Source of the DNA: Formosa sp. Hel3_A1_48 | GTDB taxonomy: Bacteria > Bacteroidota > Bacteroidia > Flavobacteriales > Flavobacteriaceae | DNA: 64,000 bases | Direction of reading: 5' to 3' | Assembly (NCBI RefSeq): GCF_001735715.1 | Contig: NZ_CP017259.1 | Location: 248,001 to 312,000, forward strand | Shown here: positions 37,553 through 47,688 of the stretch, in pieces | How positions within the stretch are numbered: position 1 is the stretch's first letter | Layout of the letters: each line of letters starts with the position of its first letter | Notes under the pieces: generated by a model | Databases searched by the model: none | Seen by the model: the letters and a program-made list of their open reading frames with translations, nothing else | What the model was told of the DNA's origin: nothing | Program-made: the position numbers and the translations under genes

Positions 37553-40500
37553 ATGAGAAATTTTAAGAAATTATATTCGAAAAAAAGAATTTCACTACTC
37601 ATCATTGTCGTATCTATTTGTACAATATCTGCACAAAAAATAAAAGGTACGGTCAGTGGTGGTGGAATGCCCCTTCCTGGAGCAAGTGTTATTGTTAAAG
37701 GAACTACTAATGGGACTGTTACAGACTTTGATGGGCTTTATGAAATTGAAGCCAACGGTAATGATGTAATTGTGATATCTTATGTTGGATTTAAAACCAT
37801 GGACATAGCTGTTAACAACAGAGCAGTCATTGACGTTCAAATGATTGAAGATACAGCAAAGTTGGATGAAGTCGTAGTCATTGGATACGGAACAAGTAAG
37901 CGAAAAGATTTAACAGGTTCAATATCTTCGGTTAAAGCAGAAGAAATTGACAAAATCAAGACGGTATCATTTGAAGGAGCTTTGGCTGGACGTGTTTCAG
38001 GTGTTCAAATTGTGTCTTCAGAAGGTGGTCCCGATGCTGCATTTAAAATCAGAGTTCGTGGAGGAACATCTGTGAATGCGAGTAATGATCCCTTGTATGT
38101 TGTTGATGGATTCCCTATATCGGGTGGAGGAATTACAACATCAACCGGATTAGGAAACAGTACAACAAGTCCATTAACTACGTTGGATCCTAGTAATATT
38201 GAATCGATAGATGTTTTGAAAGATGCCTCTGCTACAGCAATTTATGGATCTAGAGGAGCGAACGGGGTCATCATAATCACAACCAAAAAAGGAAAAAAAG
38301 GCCGAATGAATCTAAATTTTGAGACCTACACTGATTTTTCTACTTTATCCAATAAACTGGATGTCCTAACCCCCCAAGAATGGATCGATTACAGAAATGA
38401 CTTCCAACCTTGGTCACCAGATCTTCAAACGCAAAAAAAATACCTTGCTCAGACCTACCGTATACCTACAGTTGATTCTGATGGCGACGGCGTTTTAGAT
38501 ACAGACTACGTTGGTGTGTCAGCGGATGACCCAAGGCTGTTTGTTGATGATTGGCAAGAAAATATCACGCGAACTGCTTTAGCTAAAAACTATAGAATAT
38601 CTGCCAATGGTGGAAGTGATAATACGTCCTACTTTGCCTCTTTCTCTTATCTTGACAGAGAAGGTATAATTCGAACATCAGAAATTGAGCGTTATACACT
38701 CAACTTAAATGTAACCCAAAAAATTAACGACAGGTTTCGTGTTGGAATTAACTCTAACATTGGCTACACCACAAGAGGCGGAGTTGTAACAGCAGCCACA
38801 AATAATGGACAAGGACGAGCAGGAATTGTAACGAGTGCTGCTCTTTTTAGTCCAGTGATGCCAATCAGACCAACCGAACAAGACATGATCGAAGAGGAGA
38901 CTTCTCTGGGGATTGTTTACGATGAAGATGGCAGAATGATTTCCAATCAAAATGGTGACTTAAATAATCCCATGACAATGTTAACAGAAAACACTAATAC
39001 TGGTACCAATTTTCAAGGTCGTTTTAATGCCTTTTTGGAATATAATATTTCTGATGATTTAACGTTCAAATCATCAGTAAGAGGATTTGCATCAAATTCA
39101 AAAAACAAAGCTTACTACAGTAGTAGGTTTGGTTGGGCAAGAGCCATTGGAGGACAAGCTATCACCAATTTTGGCAACTCAACTAGCATTGTTACTGAAC
39201 AAAATTTAAATTTTAGAAAAAGTTTTGGGGCTCATAGTATCAATGCAACTTTGGTTGCTGAGCATCAGCAAAATAAATATGAGTATCTACAATCTAGATC
39301 TTCTGGATTTGATATTGAAAATCTAAATTTAGATGCTTTACAACAAGCATTAGAAACACAACCCACAGTTTCAAACGCCATTGACTCTTCCTTAGAATCT
39401 TACCTTGCAAGAGTTCAATTTAATGGTTTTGACAACCTTCTTCTTCTTACTGCTAGTGCACGATATGATGGATCGTCACGATTTGCTGAGGGAAACAAAT
39501 GGGGGTTTTTCCCTTCGTTTGGAGCGGCCATCAATTTCTCTGAACAGAACATTTTAAAAAGCAGTATTTTTAATACGGTGAAGTTGAGAGGTAGTTATGG
39601 AGAAACTGGTAATACAGAAATTGGATCTTATTTATCATTATCCAGAGCTGGGTTTTCAAGCTATATCTTTAATGGAAATACACTTGAAACGGGAGCATCA
39701 ATCGACCGCTTACCTAATCCAGATTTGACGTGGGAAACCACTACTCAAACAGACTTTGGTCTATCTCTATCTTTATTAAATAACAGAATTAATTTAGAGG
39801 CCGATTACTACAATAAAATAACAAGTGATTTATTACTTGAAGTACCATTACCTGCAACATCCGGATACCAAACAAGCTTTACAAACATTGGATCGGTCAG
39901 AAACAGAGGTTTTGAGTTTGCTATTGATGCCGCAGTTGTTCAAAACAATAATTTCACATGGAATACAAATTTTAATATCAGTTTCAATAAAAATAAAGTT
40001 TTGGATTTGGGTGGAGCCCAAGAATTTTTTGTCACAGCCATTGGTGATAATCAAATTCAAAACGATTATATCATAAGAGTTGGTGAGTCTTTAGGCTCAA
40101 TTTATGGACTGCAAGATGATGGTGTGTATAATTTCAATGATTTTGTTGAATTCGATGGTTTAACAGATGCGGAAGCCGCTGAATTACTCTATTCTAATGT
40201 TACTGGAACTGAGAACTGGTATTCTGTAAATATTTATAATCTTAAAGACGGAGTTGTAAGAAATTCTCTTGTACAGGATGGAACATATCGCCCTGGGATG
40301 ACCAAATTTGTGGATCACAATGGAGACGGTATCATAAATGATGAAGACCGCCATATAATAGGAAATACACTACCCATCCATGTAGGTGGTTTTTCAAATA
40401 ATTTCACCTACAAAAATTTTGATCTTTCCATTCAAACGCAATGGTCCTACGGAAATGATATTTACAACAAAAACATCAAAAAGGGGACAAGTACAGCTAA

Positions 40501-40876
40501 TCCTTGGTCAAGTAAATTGGCTTTAGTCAACCAAAGATGGTCACCAGAAAATCCAAACAATACACTCACCTCTTTTAACACTGGTGCTAGTGGTAACATT
40601 AACTCAGCTGCCTATGCCCGTTATATTGAGGATGGATCATATTTAAGATTAAGTAATATTACCCTAGGATATACGCTTCCAAATAAAATAGCCAAATCCG
40701 TTGGTCTAAAGTATCTACGACTATATGCTGCAGTTGATAATGTTTACGTATGGACAAAATATAGTGGATGGGATCCAGATGTCAGCGTAGGAAGAAATCA
40801 ACTGACCCATGGCTTGGACGTGGACTCATACCCAAGAGCTAGAACAGTACGGTTTGGAATAAATGCTAGACTTTAA
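37553..40876 (+). CDS. susC: SusC-family TonB-dependent outer-membrane receptor
   Basis: A 1107-residue SusC/RagA-type receptor. It has a signal peptide (ISLLIIVVSICTISAQ), an N-terminal carboxypeptidase-D-regulatory-like repeat (IKGTVSGGGMPLPGASVIV), a TonB box (DEVVVIGYG), a plug domain with FEGALAGRVSGVQIV and GSRGANGVIIITTKKG, and a long beta-barrel ending RTVRFGINARL. With the SusD lipoprotein 18 bases downstream it forms the energy-dependent importer of oligosaccharides across the outer membrane. It is the only SusC/D pair here and so defines the locus as one PUL. It is divergent from the GH2 gene and follows a 17-base element shared with the anhydrogalactose operon. Confidence 0.95.
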   Translation: MRNFKKLYSKKRISLLIIVVSICTISAQKIKGTVSGGGMPLPGASVIVKGTTNGTVTDFDGLYEIEANGNDVIVISYVGFKTMDIAVNNRAVIDVQMIEDTAKLDEVVVIGYGTSKRKDLTGSISSVKAEEIDKIKTVSFEGALAGRVSGVQIVSSEGGPDAAFKIRVRGGTSVNASNDPLYVVDGFPISGGGITTSTGLGNSTTSPLTTLDPSNIESIDVLKDASATAIYGSRGANGVIIITTKKGKKGRMNLNFETYTDFSTLSNKLDVLTPQEWIDYRNDFQPWSPDLQTQKKYLAQTYRIPTVDSDGDGVLDTDYVGVSADDPRLFVDDWQENITRTALAKNYRISANGGSDNTSYFASFSYLDREGIIRTSEIERYTLNLNVTQKINDRFRVGINSNIGYTTRGGVVTAATNNGQGRAGIVTSAALFSPVMPIRPTEQDMIEEETSLGIVYDEDGRMISNQNGDLNNPMTMLTENTNTGTNFQGRFNAFLEYNISDDLTFKSSVRGFASNSKNKAYYSSRFGWARAIGGQAITNFGNSTSIVTEQNLNFRKSFGAHSINATLVAEHQQNKYEYLQSRSSGFDIENLNLDALQQALETQPTVSNAIDSSLESYLARVQFNGFDNLLLLTASARYDGSSRFAEGNKWGFFPSFGAAINFSEQNILKSSIFNTVKLRGSYGETGNTEIGSYLSLSRAGFSSYIFNGNTLETGASIDRLPNPDLTWETTTQTDFGLSLSLLNNRINLEADYYNKITSDLLLEVPLPATSGYQTSFTNIGSVRNRGFEFAIDAAVVQNNNFTWNTNFNISFNKNKVLDLGGAQEFFVTAIGDNQIQNDYIIRVGESLGSIYGLQDDGVYNFNDFVEFDGLTDAEAAELLYSNVTGTENWYSVNIYNLKDGVVRNSLVQDGTYRPGMTKFVDHNGDGIINDEDRHIIGNTLPIHVGGFSNNFTYKNFDLSIQTQWSYGNDIYNKNIKKGTSTANPWSSKLALVNQRWSPENPNNTLTSFNTGASGNINSAAYARYIEDGSYLRLSNITLGYTLPNKIAKSVGLKYLRLYAAVDNVYVWTKYSGWDPDVSVGRNQLTHGLDVDSYPRARTVRFGINARL

Positions 40877-40894
40877 CTATAAATTAAAAAAATT

Positions 40895-42568
40895 ATGAAA
40901 ACAAAATTTAAATTATTGTGGGCTTTTTCAACGCTTCTGTTGTTAATTAATACAAGTTGTGAAAAAGAATTTTTACATGAAGAAACAACTAGCTTTATCA
41001 GCCCCGAGCAACTTCTGCTAAATGAAGAAGGTGCAGAAATATACGTAATTGGAGCCTATGATGCCATTAGAGTCTTAGCTTCTAGCTTCGACGGATGGTT
41101 TAGCATGTGGGGAACCCTAGGTGCAGATGAAATTGTGGTCCCAAACTGGGGTACAGACACTAAAGAAATTTACCTCCAATCTGTATCACCTTCAAATGCA
41201 ACCATAAGAACCATCTGGGAAAATCTTTACCAATCTGTGAACAAAATTAATAGTGTTGTAGACCGATTGTCCGCAATGACAAGCGAGCAAATTAATGATG
41301 AAAGAAAAAATAAACTTATCGGAGAAGCTAAGTTTTTGAGAGCCACATTGTACTTTGCGCTTGTTACTACTTGGGAACATATCCCTCTTGTTGATTCTGA
41401 AACAACTGATATAAACGATTTATTTGTATCACAAGATAACAACGGTGATGGAACGATTGACAACGCAGACACCAAGTTGATTTACGATCTTATTGAAGCT
41501 GATTTATTATTTTCAGAGTCTGTTCTAGATGCCATGCAAGGCCAAGGGAGAGCAACCAAAGGAGCTGCTCAGGCGCTTTTAGCAAAGGTCTACTTGCAAA
41601 TGACTGGATTCCCACTATTTGAACATAATAAATTTGCACTTGCTGAGGCAAAACTTCAAGAGGTCATTGACAGTGGAGTCTATCAACTTGAAACGCTTTA
41701 CCCTGATGTTTTTAGTATAGAAAATGAACAAAATAATGAAATGGTATTCGCCATTGGATTTGATGGTCCAGGATTAAATCAAGGAGGTAAGCTCGGAACT
41801 TTTTATGGTCCATTAGGAAATACTGAAAATGGTGGTCAAGCTGGAAATAACTGGTTTGTAAATTGGGAATTAGCTGGAGATAGTCAATCCAATGCCAACG
41901 GAGGTAGTGGATCGTGGGGTGCAAGAAACAACTTTGCTTTTGCACAAGGTTACCAAGAGGACGACATCCGTTGTCGAAATAACATTGCTAAGCATCGTGT
42001 TAATGAACCTCAGGGATGGACACCATATGATGGCCTATACAACGCAACAGCAAGAAAACCACAAGTAGATTGGAGACGAGCAACATGGAAACCATGGAAA
42101 TGGCATAATATAAGACCTAGTAACTGGGGGACCGATACCCCATTCGATCAACCCTACATACGCTATGCAGATGTACTTTTAATGTATGCTGAAGCCAAAA
42201 ATGGACAAGGTATATTAACCCAATCTGATGTAGACAATACCGTTAACTTATTACGGGGGCGTGCACGTGTTTTCCCAGACGGAGTAATTATGCCAGACAC
42301 TGTTGCACCGGATATGGTTTTGGGTGCGCAACAAGCTAATGCAGATGAAATTTTGAGTGAAAGAAGAAAAGAACTTTGTTTTGAAGGGTGGAGACGAAAT
42401 GATTTAATACGATTTGGAAAATATGCGCAAGCAGTCAGTGTAACACAACCTGCTTGGTCAAATTCTGGAAATCCAGCCACTCAATACTCAGATTTTGAAA
42501 TTAGATGGCCTATACCTGCATCAGAACTTTTAATCAATCCAAACTTGATACAAAATCCTGATTATTAA
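40895..42568 (+). CDS. susD: SusD/RagB-family surface glycan-binding lipoprotein
   Basis: A 557-residue SusD-type lipoprotein: signal ending LLLINTSC (lipid-anchor Cys22), then the helical TPR-like scaffold (AKFLRATLYFALVTTWEHIPLV, AAQALLAKVYLQM) and the C-terminal SERRKELCFEGWRRNDLIRFG block typical of the family. It binds oligosaccharide at the surface and hands it to SusC. A strong intrinsic terminator 22 bases downstream closes the susCD transcript. Confidence 0.95.
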   Translation: MKTKFKLLWAFSTLLLLINTSCEKEFLHEETTSFISPEQLLLNEEGAEIYVIGAYDAIRVLASSFDGWFSMWGTLGADEIVVPNWGTDTKEIYLQSVSPSNATIRTIWENLYQSVNKINSVVDRLSAMTSEQINDERKNKLIGEAKFLRATLYFALVTTWEHIPLVDSETTDINDLFVSQDNNGDGTIDNADTKLIYDLIEADLLFSESVLDAMQGQGRATKGAAQALLAKVYLQMTGFPLFEHNKFALAEAKLQEVIDSGVYQLETLYPDVFSIENEQNNEMVFAIGFDGPGLNQGGKLGTFYGPLGNTENGGQAGNNWFVNWELAGDSQSNANGGSGSWGARNNFAFAQGYQEDDIRCRNNIAKHRVNEPQGWTPYDGLYNATARKPQVDWRRATWKPWKWHNIRPSNWGTDTPFDQPYIRYADVLLMYAEAKNGQGILTQSDVDNTVNLLRGRARVFPDGVIMPDTVAPDMVLGAQQANADEILSERRKELCFEGWRRNDLIRFGKYAQAVSVTQPAWSNSGNPATQYSDFEIRWPIPASELLINPNLIQNPDY

Positions 42569-42590
42569 ATTATCACAAACAGGAGATAAA

Positions 42591-42620
42591 AGGAACTTGA
42601 TTACTCAAGTTCCTTTTTTA
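42591..42620 (+). terminator. Intrinsic terminator of susCD
   Basis: A perfect 10-base stem, AGGAACTTGA / TCAAGTTCCT (42591-42600 and 42605-42614), with loop TTAC, followed by a run of T. Confidence 0.85.
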
Positions 42621-42832
42621 TTTTAAATAATAATTTATGAGCTGGTAATGGATATTCTGCTTTTGGTATAAGTAATGTATCGAGGCCAACAAATCTGATA
42701 GAAATAATGACCTAGGATAATGTAATCCAGACGTTGGTTTTAATTTATGAAGGATTGACGACAAATCCTGTACATAAGATTAATGTGTTATTATAGTAAA
42801 TAATGAAAATAAAACGTATTTAAACATACTGT

Positions 42833-44233
42833 CTAATTTTCATTTTTAGTCCACCACTCGTCTTCACCCAATGTTGGGAATATTCTGTCTTTATTTTTTT
42901 TATTCCAATGATCCCACGCATTTTGCAATTGTTTTTCCAAAACAACGTTGGAGCCTTTAGTGTTTTTTGACTCGGAAACATCAAGTTTCAAATTATAAAA
43001 TTCTGACTCTGATCTTTTATTTGATTTGAGTAGTTTATGTTCTCCATGAATTACTGCCATGGCGTTTTGTTCCCACTTTCTCCAAAATAAATAATCATGA
43101 GGCGCGCCTTGCTTTTGTCCTGTCAGGTAAGGTATGATATTTACACCATCTAATGGTTTTTTTGGATTTGTTTTAATATCTAAAATATCAACCATACTCG
43201 CCATGATATCCAATGAAGATACCGATTCTTCATACTTTGTATTGGCAGGAATCAAACCTTTCCACTGTATGGCGAATGGAACCCGAAGCCCACCTTCATA
43301 AACATCTCCTTTAAGCCCACTCAAAGGGGCATTAGATGATGCATTATTATGCGCCCCTCCGTTGTCAGATAAAAAAACGATTAGCGTGTTTTCTTCAATT
43401 CCATTATCCTTAAGGACTCGAAGTACATTGCCGACACCATCATCAACAGCACTAACCATAGCTGCATAAGTCTTTCTTTTTGTATCCTGTATTTCTGGAA
43501 ATCTTGAAAGGTATTTTTCAGTGGCATGCATAGGTGTATGTGGAGCATTATAGGCGAGAAATAAGAAAAAAGCTTGGTCACTTTTAGCCTGTTTATCAAT
43601 AAAGCGAAGGGCTGCCTCGCTGAGCTCATCTGTTAAGTAGTCGGTTTTATAATCCTCAAATTCGAGTGTTTTATGATTTTCCTTTAACTTAGTCCTATAC
43701 CAAGCCCATTTTGACTTAACATTTTCAAGATTTTCTATAGTCAATTGATTCATAAAGTAATTATGCCCACCAGATAAAAAACCATAGAAATAATCAAATC
43801 CTCTATTTAATGGGTGAAAATTTGGATGTGTCCCCAGATGCCATTTTCCAACAACAGCGCTTTTATAGCCTTTGGTTCTTAATACTTCAGCTATTGTTTT
43901 TTCGTCGAGTGATAAGCCAGCAATGTTATTGGCTGGGTCTATGGTTGGATTGGTAGTAAAGCCAAATCTATCTTGATATCTTCCAGTAATAAAACCCGCT
44001 CGGCTAGGCCCACAAACGGGAAATGACACATAGCCATTAACTATATGAGCGCCGTTGTAAGCAATGGAATCAATATTTGGTGTAGGGATGTCTTTACAAC
44101 CATTATAACCAACATCTGCATAGCCCATGTCATCGGTCATGATAACAATCAAGTTGGGTTTGTTGTTATTTTGTTGAGCCGAAAGCAACAAACCCGAGAA
44201 CAAAACAAATGTTAAAAAAATTTTAGACTTCAT
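42833..44233 (-). CDS. S1-family sulfatase, cysteine type (arylsulfatase-like)
   Basis: A 466-residue exported sulfatase (signal ending LLLSAQ). The formylglycine site is Cys74 in FPVCGPSRAGFITG; MTDDMGYADVG and LSDNGGAHNNAS are metal-binding segments, and VVGKWHLGTHP and RGFDYFYGF are conserved. It belongs to the compact arylsulfatase A/B-like type, distinct from the other five. It is the last gene of the esterase/sulfatase run. A remnant of another sulfatase C-terminus lies 2 bases upstream of its start. Confidence 0.9.
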   Translation of the reverse strand: MKSKIFLTFVLFSGLLLSAQQNNNKPNLIVIMTDDMGYADVGYNGCKDIPTPNIDSIAYNGAHIVNGYVSFPVCGPSRAGFITGRYQDRFGFTTNPTIDPANNIAGLSLDEKTIAEVLRTKGYKSAVVGKWHLGTHPNFHPLNRGFDYFYGFLSGGHNYFMNQLTIENLENVKSKWAWYRTKLKENHKTLEFEDYKTDYLTDELSEAALRFIDKQAKSDQAFFLFLAYNAPHTPMHATEKYLSRFPEIQDTKRKTYAAMVSAVDDGVGNVLRVLKDNGIEENTLIVFLSDNGGAHNNASSNAPLSGLKGDVYEGGLRVPFAIQWKGLIPANTKYEESVSSLDIMASMVDILDIKTNPKKPLDGVNIIPYLTGQKQGAPHDYLFWRKWEQNAMAVIHGEHKLLKSNKRSESEFYNLKLDVSESKNTKGSNVVLEKQLQNAWDHWNKKNKDRIFPTLGEDEWWTKNEN

Positions 44234-44235
44234 GC

Positions 44236-44355
44236 TTATTTTAATATTTGATTAAGTTGATTTCGCAACATTTTTAGTTTTTTTCTATACTTTTTGTTAT
44301 TAACCACATTGTACCATTCATAAGGATCTTTTTTGTTTTGATACAACTTTTCAAA
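44236..44355 (-). pseudogene. C-terminal fragment of a decayed S1 sulfatase
   Basis: Between two sulfatase genes the minus strand encodes 39 codons ending in TAA, including FEKLYQNKKDPYEWYNVV. This matches the tail of the sulfatases at 15435, 23509 and 27115 (EELYHTSVDPNEWHNLA, EELYDHRIDPFEWANI), with a lysine-rich final helix in the same place. Upstream the frame loses similarity and soon meets stop codons; no start codon or catalytic part remains. I read it as the 3' remnant of a deleted sulfatase gene. Confidence 0.65.
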
Positions 44356-44432
44356 GAAAACAAAACAATGGAATAGGTAAGATGCTAAAAATTACCCGTG
44401 ATTTTGTAATAATTAACATATCTTCAATGTTT

Positions 44433-46286
44433 TTAAAATTGCTTTATATAATCTATTTCAACCAAGTCGTTTTTCTTGCCACGAAACGATATACTCAGCT
44501 TTGTTGAACCGCTCAAACTGGTATTTTTATTGAGCGGAATCAACACTTCTTCAAAAGACGAATTACCCGAATATTCTGCACTGCCTAAGTCACCATAATC
44601 ATTTGCAACAAAAATTTTCAAGCTGGCATTAGATTTCATTTTTATGACTATACTTTTTTGTTGATTGGTTTCTCTAATCTGTAATCCTTCTTTATATATG
44701 GTGCCCTTTTTGCTATCAAGTTTAAAATCCAGAAATCCTAGACTACCCGCCAAATTGGAAAAAATGTCTATCGATTTCCAACCCTCGGTTTGCCAACCAC
44801 CACAATTAAATTCAAAATAAAGAAGTCCATCACTTGGGTCTCTGTTATTGGCTGTTTCCCATCTGTCGGATAGGCCGTCTCCATCTGAATCCACGCGGTA
44901 TATCTCGTACTCTGGGTTCACCCCTTCTCCCCATTTTTTTCCATCGCCATTTGCTTTTAAAGATGCTATGGATTCTGGAGCTGAGCCCATGTCGCCTGAC
45001 GCCATCCATTGATTTAGTAATGCCCGGTGCTGTTCAAGCACATTTTGGTATTCCACATTGTCAACAAGGTTAAAAACCATGGCAGGGTCTTCGTAAACAT
45101 TATATAATTCTTCAGCGGGTCTTTCACCAAAATATATTTGTTGATGAATTTTTGAAAGTTTATTGGTTTCATATAAATGATGAAGATTCCGTATAGCAGG
45201 TTTTGAATCTCTGTATTGCGGTTGTAAAAAAATACGGTCTGTTTTATAGTTTTTAACGTACCTAAATTGTTCAGTTCTAAGCGTTCTTACCCTGTCAATT
45301 GTATGATCTAATCGGTCTTTGTGTGCAGCAACAAATGCTCGTGGTGTAAAGTTTTTTGAAAATAAATTTTGTCCTTCGTACCAATTTGGCACATCAACAC
45401 CTGCCCATGAAAGCGTTGTTGCTGAAAGGTCTAACATATTTACCAAGTCATTTCTAACACTATTTTTTGGGACATATTTATCTGGTCCCATAACCATAAA
45501 AAGCACATGCAATCCTCCTTCAGTGAGCATTTGTTTATGTCTTGGAAGGTTGTTGGCACCATGGTCTGAAAAATAAACCACAATGGTGTTTTGGTGCAGT
45601 CCTGTTTGTTCTAATGCTTGTAAAATCTGCCCAATAATTTTATCATCAACACGAATCGCATCGTAATGTTGCGCCACAATTTTTCTAAATATTTCATTGT
45701 CTGGATAATCGGTAGGCACTGAAACCTTATTAGGATCAACTCTAACGCTTTCTTTTAAATAATCAGTATTGTTTTTACCTCCTCTCAATTGGATTTGCCC
45801 AAAAAATGGTTGCTTATGAACCAATTCGGAGAAATCTGTACGTTTTTTGAGCTTATAATTGTACGTCTTGGTCATATCCCAAATAAAATTATAATCTGCC
45901 TTACCATGGTTAAAGGTGGTATATCCATTTTCAATTAGTATTTCAGGAAGTAATTTGTAGTCTTGAGGTATGAATAAACGGGTCTCTTGGGTACGTGACG
46001 AGCGGTGCTGGTGAGCACCAAATCGAATGGCAGATTGACCGACAATTAGAGCTGACCTTGTAGCTGAACACACAGGTGCTGGAACATAGGCTCTGTCAAA
46101 ACGAACACCCGCCGCAGCTATAGAATCTATGTTTGGCGTGGCATTCGCATTGATTTTATCTCCATAGCAACCCATCCATGGAGACGTGTCTTCTGCATAA
46201 ATCCAAAGTATGTTGGGTTTTTGAGCCTGTAAAAGTGATGTTTTGGCTACTAAAACAATGAAAAAAAAATAAAAAACCCTATTCAT
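44433..46286 (-). CDS. S1-family sulfatase with CSATR active site and C-terminal extension
   Basis: A 617-residue exported sulfatase (signal ending KTSLLQAQ). The formylglycine site is Cys73 in APVCSATRSAL, with alanine where most S1 enzymes have proline and threonine in place of the usual serine, a variant seen in heparan-N-sulfatase-like groups. YAEDTSPWMGCYGD and YFSDHGANNLPRHK provide metal ligands. After about residue 460 the protein adds DSDGDGLSDRWE, a calcium-binding loop like those of thrombospondin type 3 repeats, and then a beta-rich domain of about 130 residues that could bind carbohydrate. It overlaps the upstream esterase gene by 8 bases. Confidence 0.88.
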   Translation of the reverse strand: MNRVFYFFFIVLVAKTSLLQAQKPNILWIYAEDTSPWMGCYGDKINANATPNIDSIAAAGVRFDRAYVPAPVCSATRSALIVGQSAIRFGAHQHRSSRTQETRLFIPQDYKLLPEILIENGYTTFNHGKADYNFIWDMTKTYNYKLKKRTDFSELVHKQPFFGQIQLRGGKNNTDYLKESVRVDPNKVSVPTDYPDNEIFRKIVAQHYDAIRVDDKIIGQILQALEQTGLHQNTIVVYFSDHGANNLPRHKQMLTEGGLHVLFMVMGPDKYVPKNSVRNDLVNMLDLSATTLSWAGVDVPNWYEGQNLFSKNFTPRAFVAAHKDRLDHTIDRVRTLRTEQFRYVKNYKTDRIFLQPQYRDSKPAIRNLHHLYETNKLSKIHQQIYFGERPAEELYNVYEDPAMVFNLVDNVEYQNVLEQHRALLNQWMASGDMGSAPESIASLKANGDGKKWGEGVNPEYEIYRVDSDGDGLSDRWETANNRDPSDGLLYFEFNCGGWQTEGWKSIDIFSNLAGSLGFLDFKLDSKKGTIYKEGLQIRETNQQKSIVIKMKSNASLKIFVANDYGDLGSAEYSGNSSFEEVLIPLNKNTSLSGSTKLSISFRGKKNDLVEIDYIKQF

Positions 46287-47688
46287 TGGAATTTAAATTA
46301 TCGGTTCTAAATGATGATACAGGAAGACCATTTCTCCCAAAAAGCGTTGGTAATACACAGTTTTTAAATCCATAACGCACCGCTTTAGGATGGGGTACTT
46401 TTTTAGAAAACACCCTAATTTTTTGATCGCTATGATAGGGGCTCGTCATAACTGCATTTGCAGGATAAAAAATCATATCAGCTCCTGCTATTTCAAAATT
46501 TTCTGAAGCATCTACATTCTTATTTAAGTGTACACGATCTGAAAAAGTTAAAGTGATCTCTTGGTCTTCTACAAAGTAATTTTTTAATGAGGGTGATTTG
46601 AAATCATATCCACTAATCCCATAATCTTTAGCAAGTGCTATATAGGATAGACGCTTGCCAACTTCTGTTTTTTTTGATGGATGGATTTGGGTGCAATCAC
46701 CAACATCTAATGTAACTACCATCTCTGAATTTTTCAATGAATGACTTGTGTTTAACTGTGCTTCTCTTAAAAAAGCAGAATTTCTTTTTCCGTAATTGAA
46801 AGGAGCAATCTGGGCATAATAAAAAGGGAAATCTCTATTATTCCATTTTTCGCGCCACGATGTTACCATGGCATTAATTATTTGTTCATATTGCTCCGCA
46901 TTATGACGGTTCGATTCTCCTTGGTACCACAAAATTCCTTTCATTCCATAGCCAATTAGAGGATGTATCATGGCGTTGTATAACACACTTGGCGTTTGTT
47001 GTTTCATTTTGGCCATTTTTTCAGGTAATTCTAAACCTAAATCGTTTAATGTGCTTGAGTCTGTCCATGCCTCTGCTGAAGAAGCGCCCCAGGCTGTTAC
47101 AATAATTCCAATGGGAACCTCTAACACTTTCTCAAGTTGTTGAGCAAAGAAGTAACCAACAGCACCGAAGGACCCTGATGTTGAAGGGTCAGCTTTCTCC
47201 CATTTACCTTTTATGTTGTCCAAAGGCTTTAAACTTGCATTTTTCTGGACAGTAAAAAATCGAATTCTATCATTTTTTGAATTCACAATTGCATCCAACC
47301 CGCCTTCAATGAAATTGCCATCTAACCCCCCTTTAAGAGGTAGTTGCATATTAGATTGCCCCGAGCATATCCATACCTCACCAATCAATACGTCGTTTAT
47401 TATTATTGAAGATGACCCCTTTATCGTAATCGAATGAGGGCCACCAGCCACAGGGGTTGCTAATTGCAGCTTCCATTTTCCGTTTTTTGATGTGGTTGTT
47501 TTGGCTGTCTTTCCCCATGAGCTAACAACATTAATTTTGGTGCCAACATTATCTGTGCCCCATAAATAAATGTCTTTCTGTTGCTGTAACACCATGCCAT
47601 CGTCAAAAACAGCACCCACAGTGGTTTGGGCGATGGAAATTAAGTTGGAACAAATCAGTAAAAGAAAAACAAGTGTTTTTGTATGCAT
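46279..47688 (-). CDS. SGNH-hydrolase, sialate O-acetylesterase-like
   Basis: The 469-residue product has a signal peptide (LVFLLLICSNLISIAQ) and a SASA/DUF303-type esterase domain. The nucleophile serine is in WICSGQSNMQ, with GILWYQGESN and the CTQIHPSKK histidine near the C-terminus. Such enzymes remove acetyl groups from glycans. I use the ATG at 47688, where the signal peptide starts; an ATG at 47796 adds an unlikely leader. It is the first gene of a run with two sulfatases (8-base overlap with the next). It suggests the target polysaccharide, or a co-occurring glycan, carries acetyl esters. Confidence 0.85.
   Translation of the reverse strand: MHTKTLVFLLLICSNLISIAQTTVGAVFDDGMVLQQQKDIYLWGTDNVGTKINVVSSWGKTAKTTTSKNGKWKLQLATPVAGGPHSITIKGSSSIIINDVLIGEVWICSGQSNMQLPLKGGLDGNFIEGGLDAIVNSKNDRIRFFTVQKNASLKPLDNIKGKWEKADPSTSGSFGAVGYFFAQQLEKVLEVPIGIIVTAWGASSAEAWTDSSTLNDLGLELPEKMAKMKQQTPSVLYNAMIHPLIGYGMKGILWYQGESNRHNAEQYEQIINAMVTSWREKWNNRDFPFYYAQIAPFNYGKRNSAFLREAQLNTSHSLKNSEMVVTLDVGDCTQIHPSKKTEVGKRLSYIALAKDYGISGYDFKSPSLKNYFVEDQEITLTFSDRVHLNKNVDASENFEIAGADMIFYPANAVMTSPYHSDQKIRVFSKKVPHPKAVRYGFKNCVLPTLFGRNGLPVSSFRTDNLNSNE

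Noticed and set aside
42594-42700. A 34-codon minus-strand frame after susD
   Set aside because: It has no start, is short, and its end is simply the susCD terminator stem read in frame.
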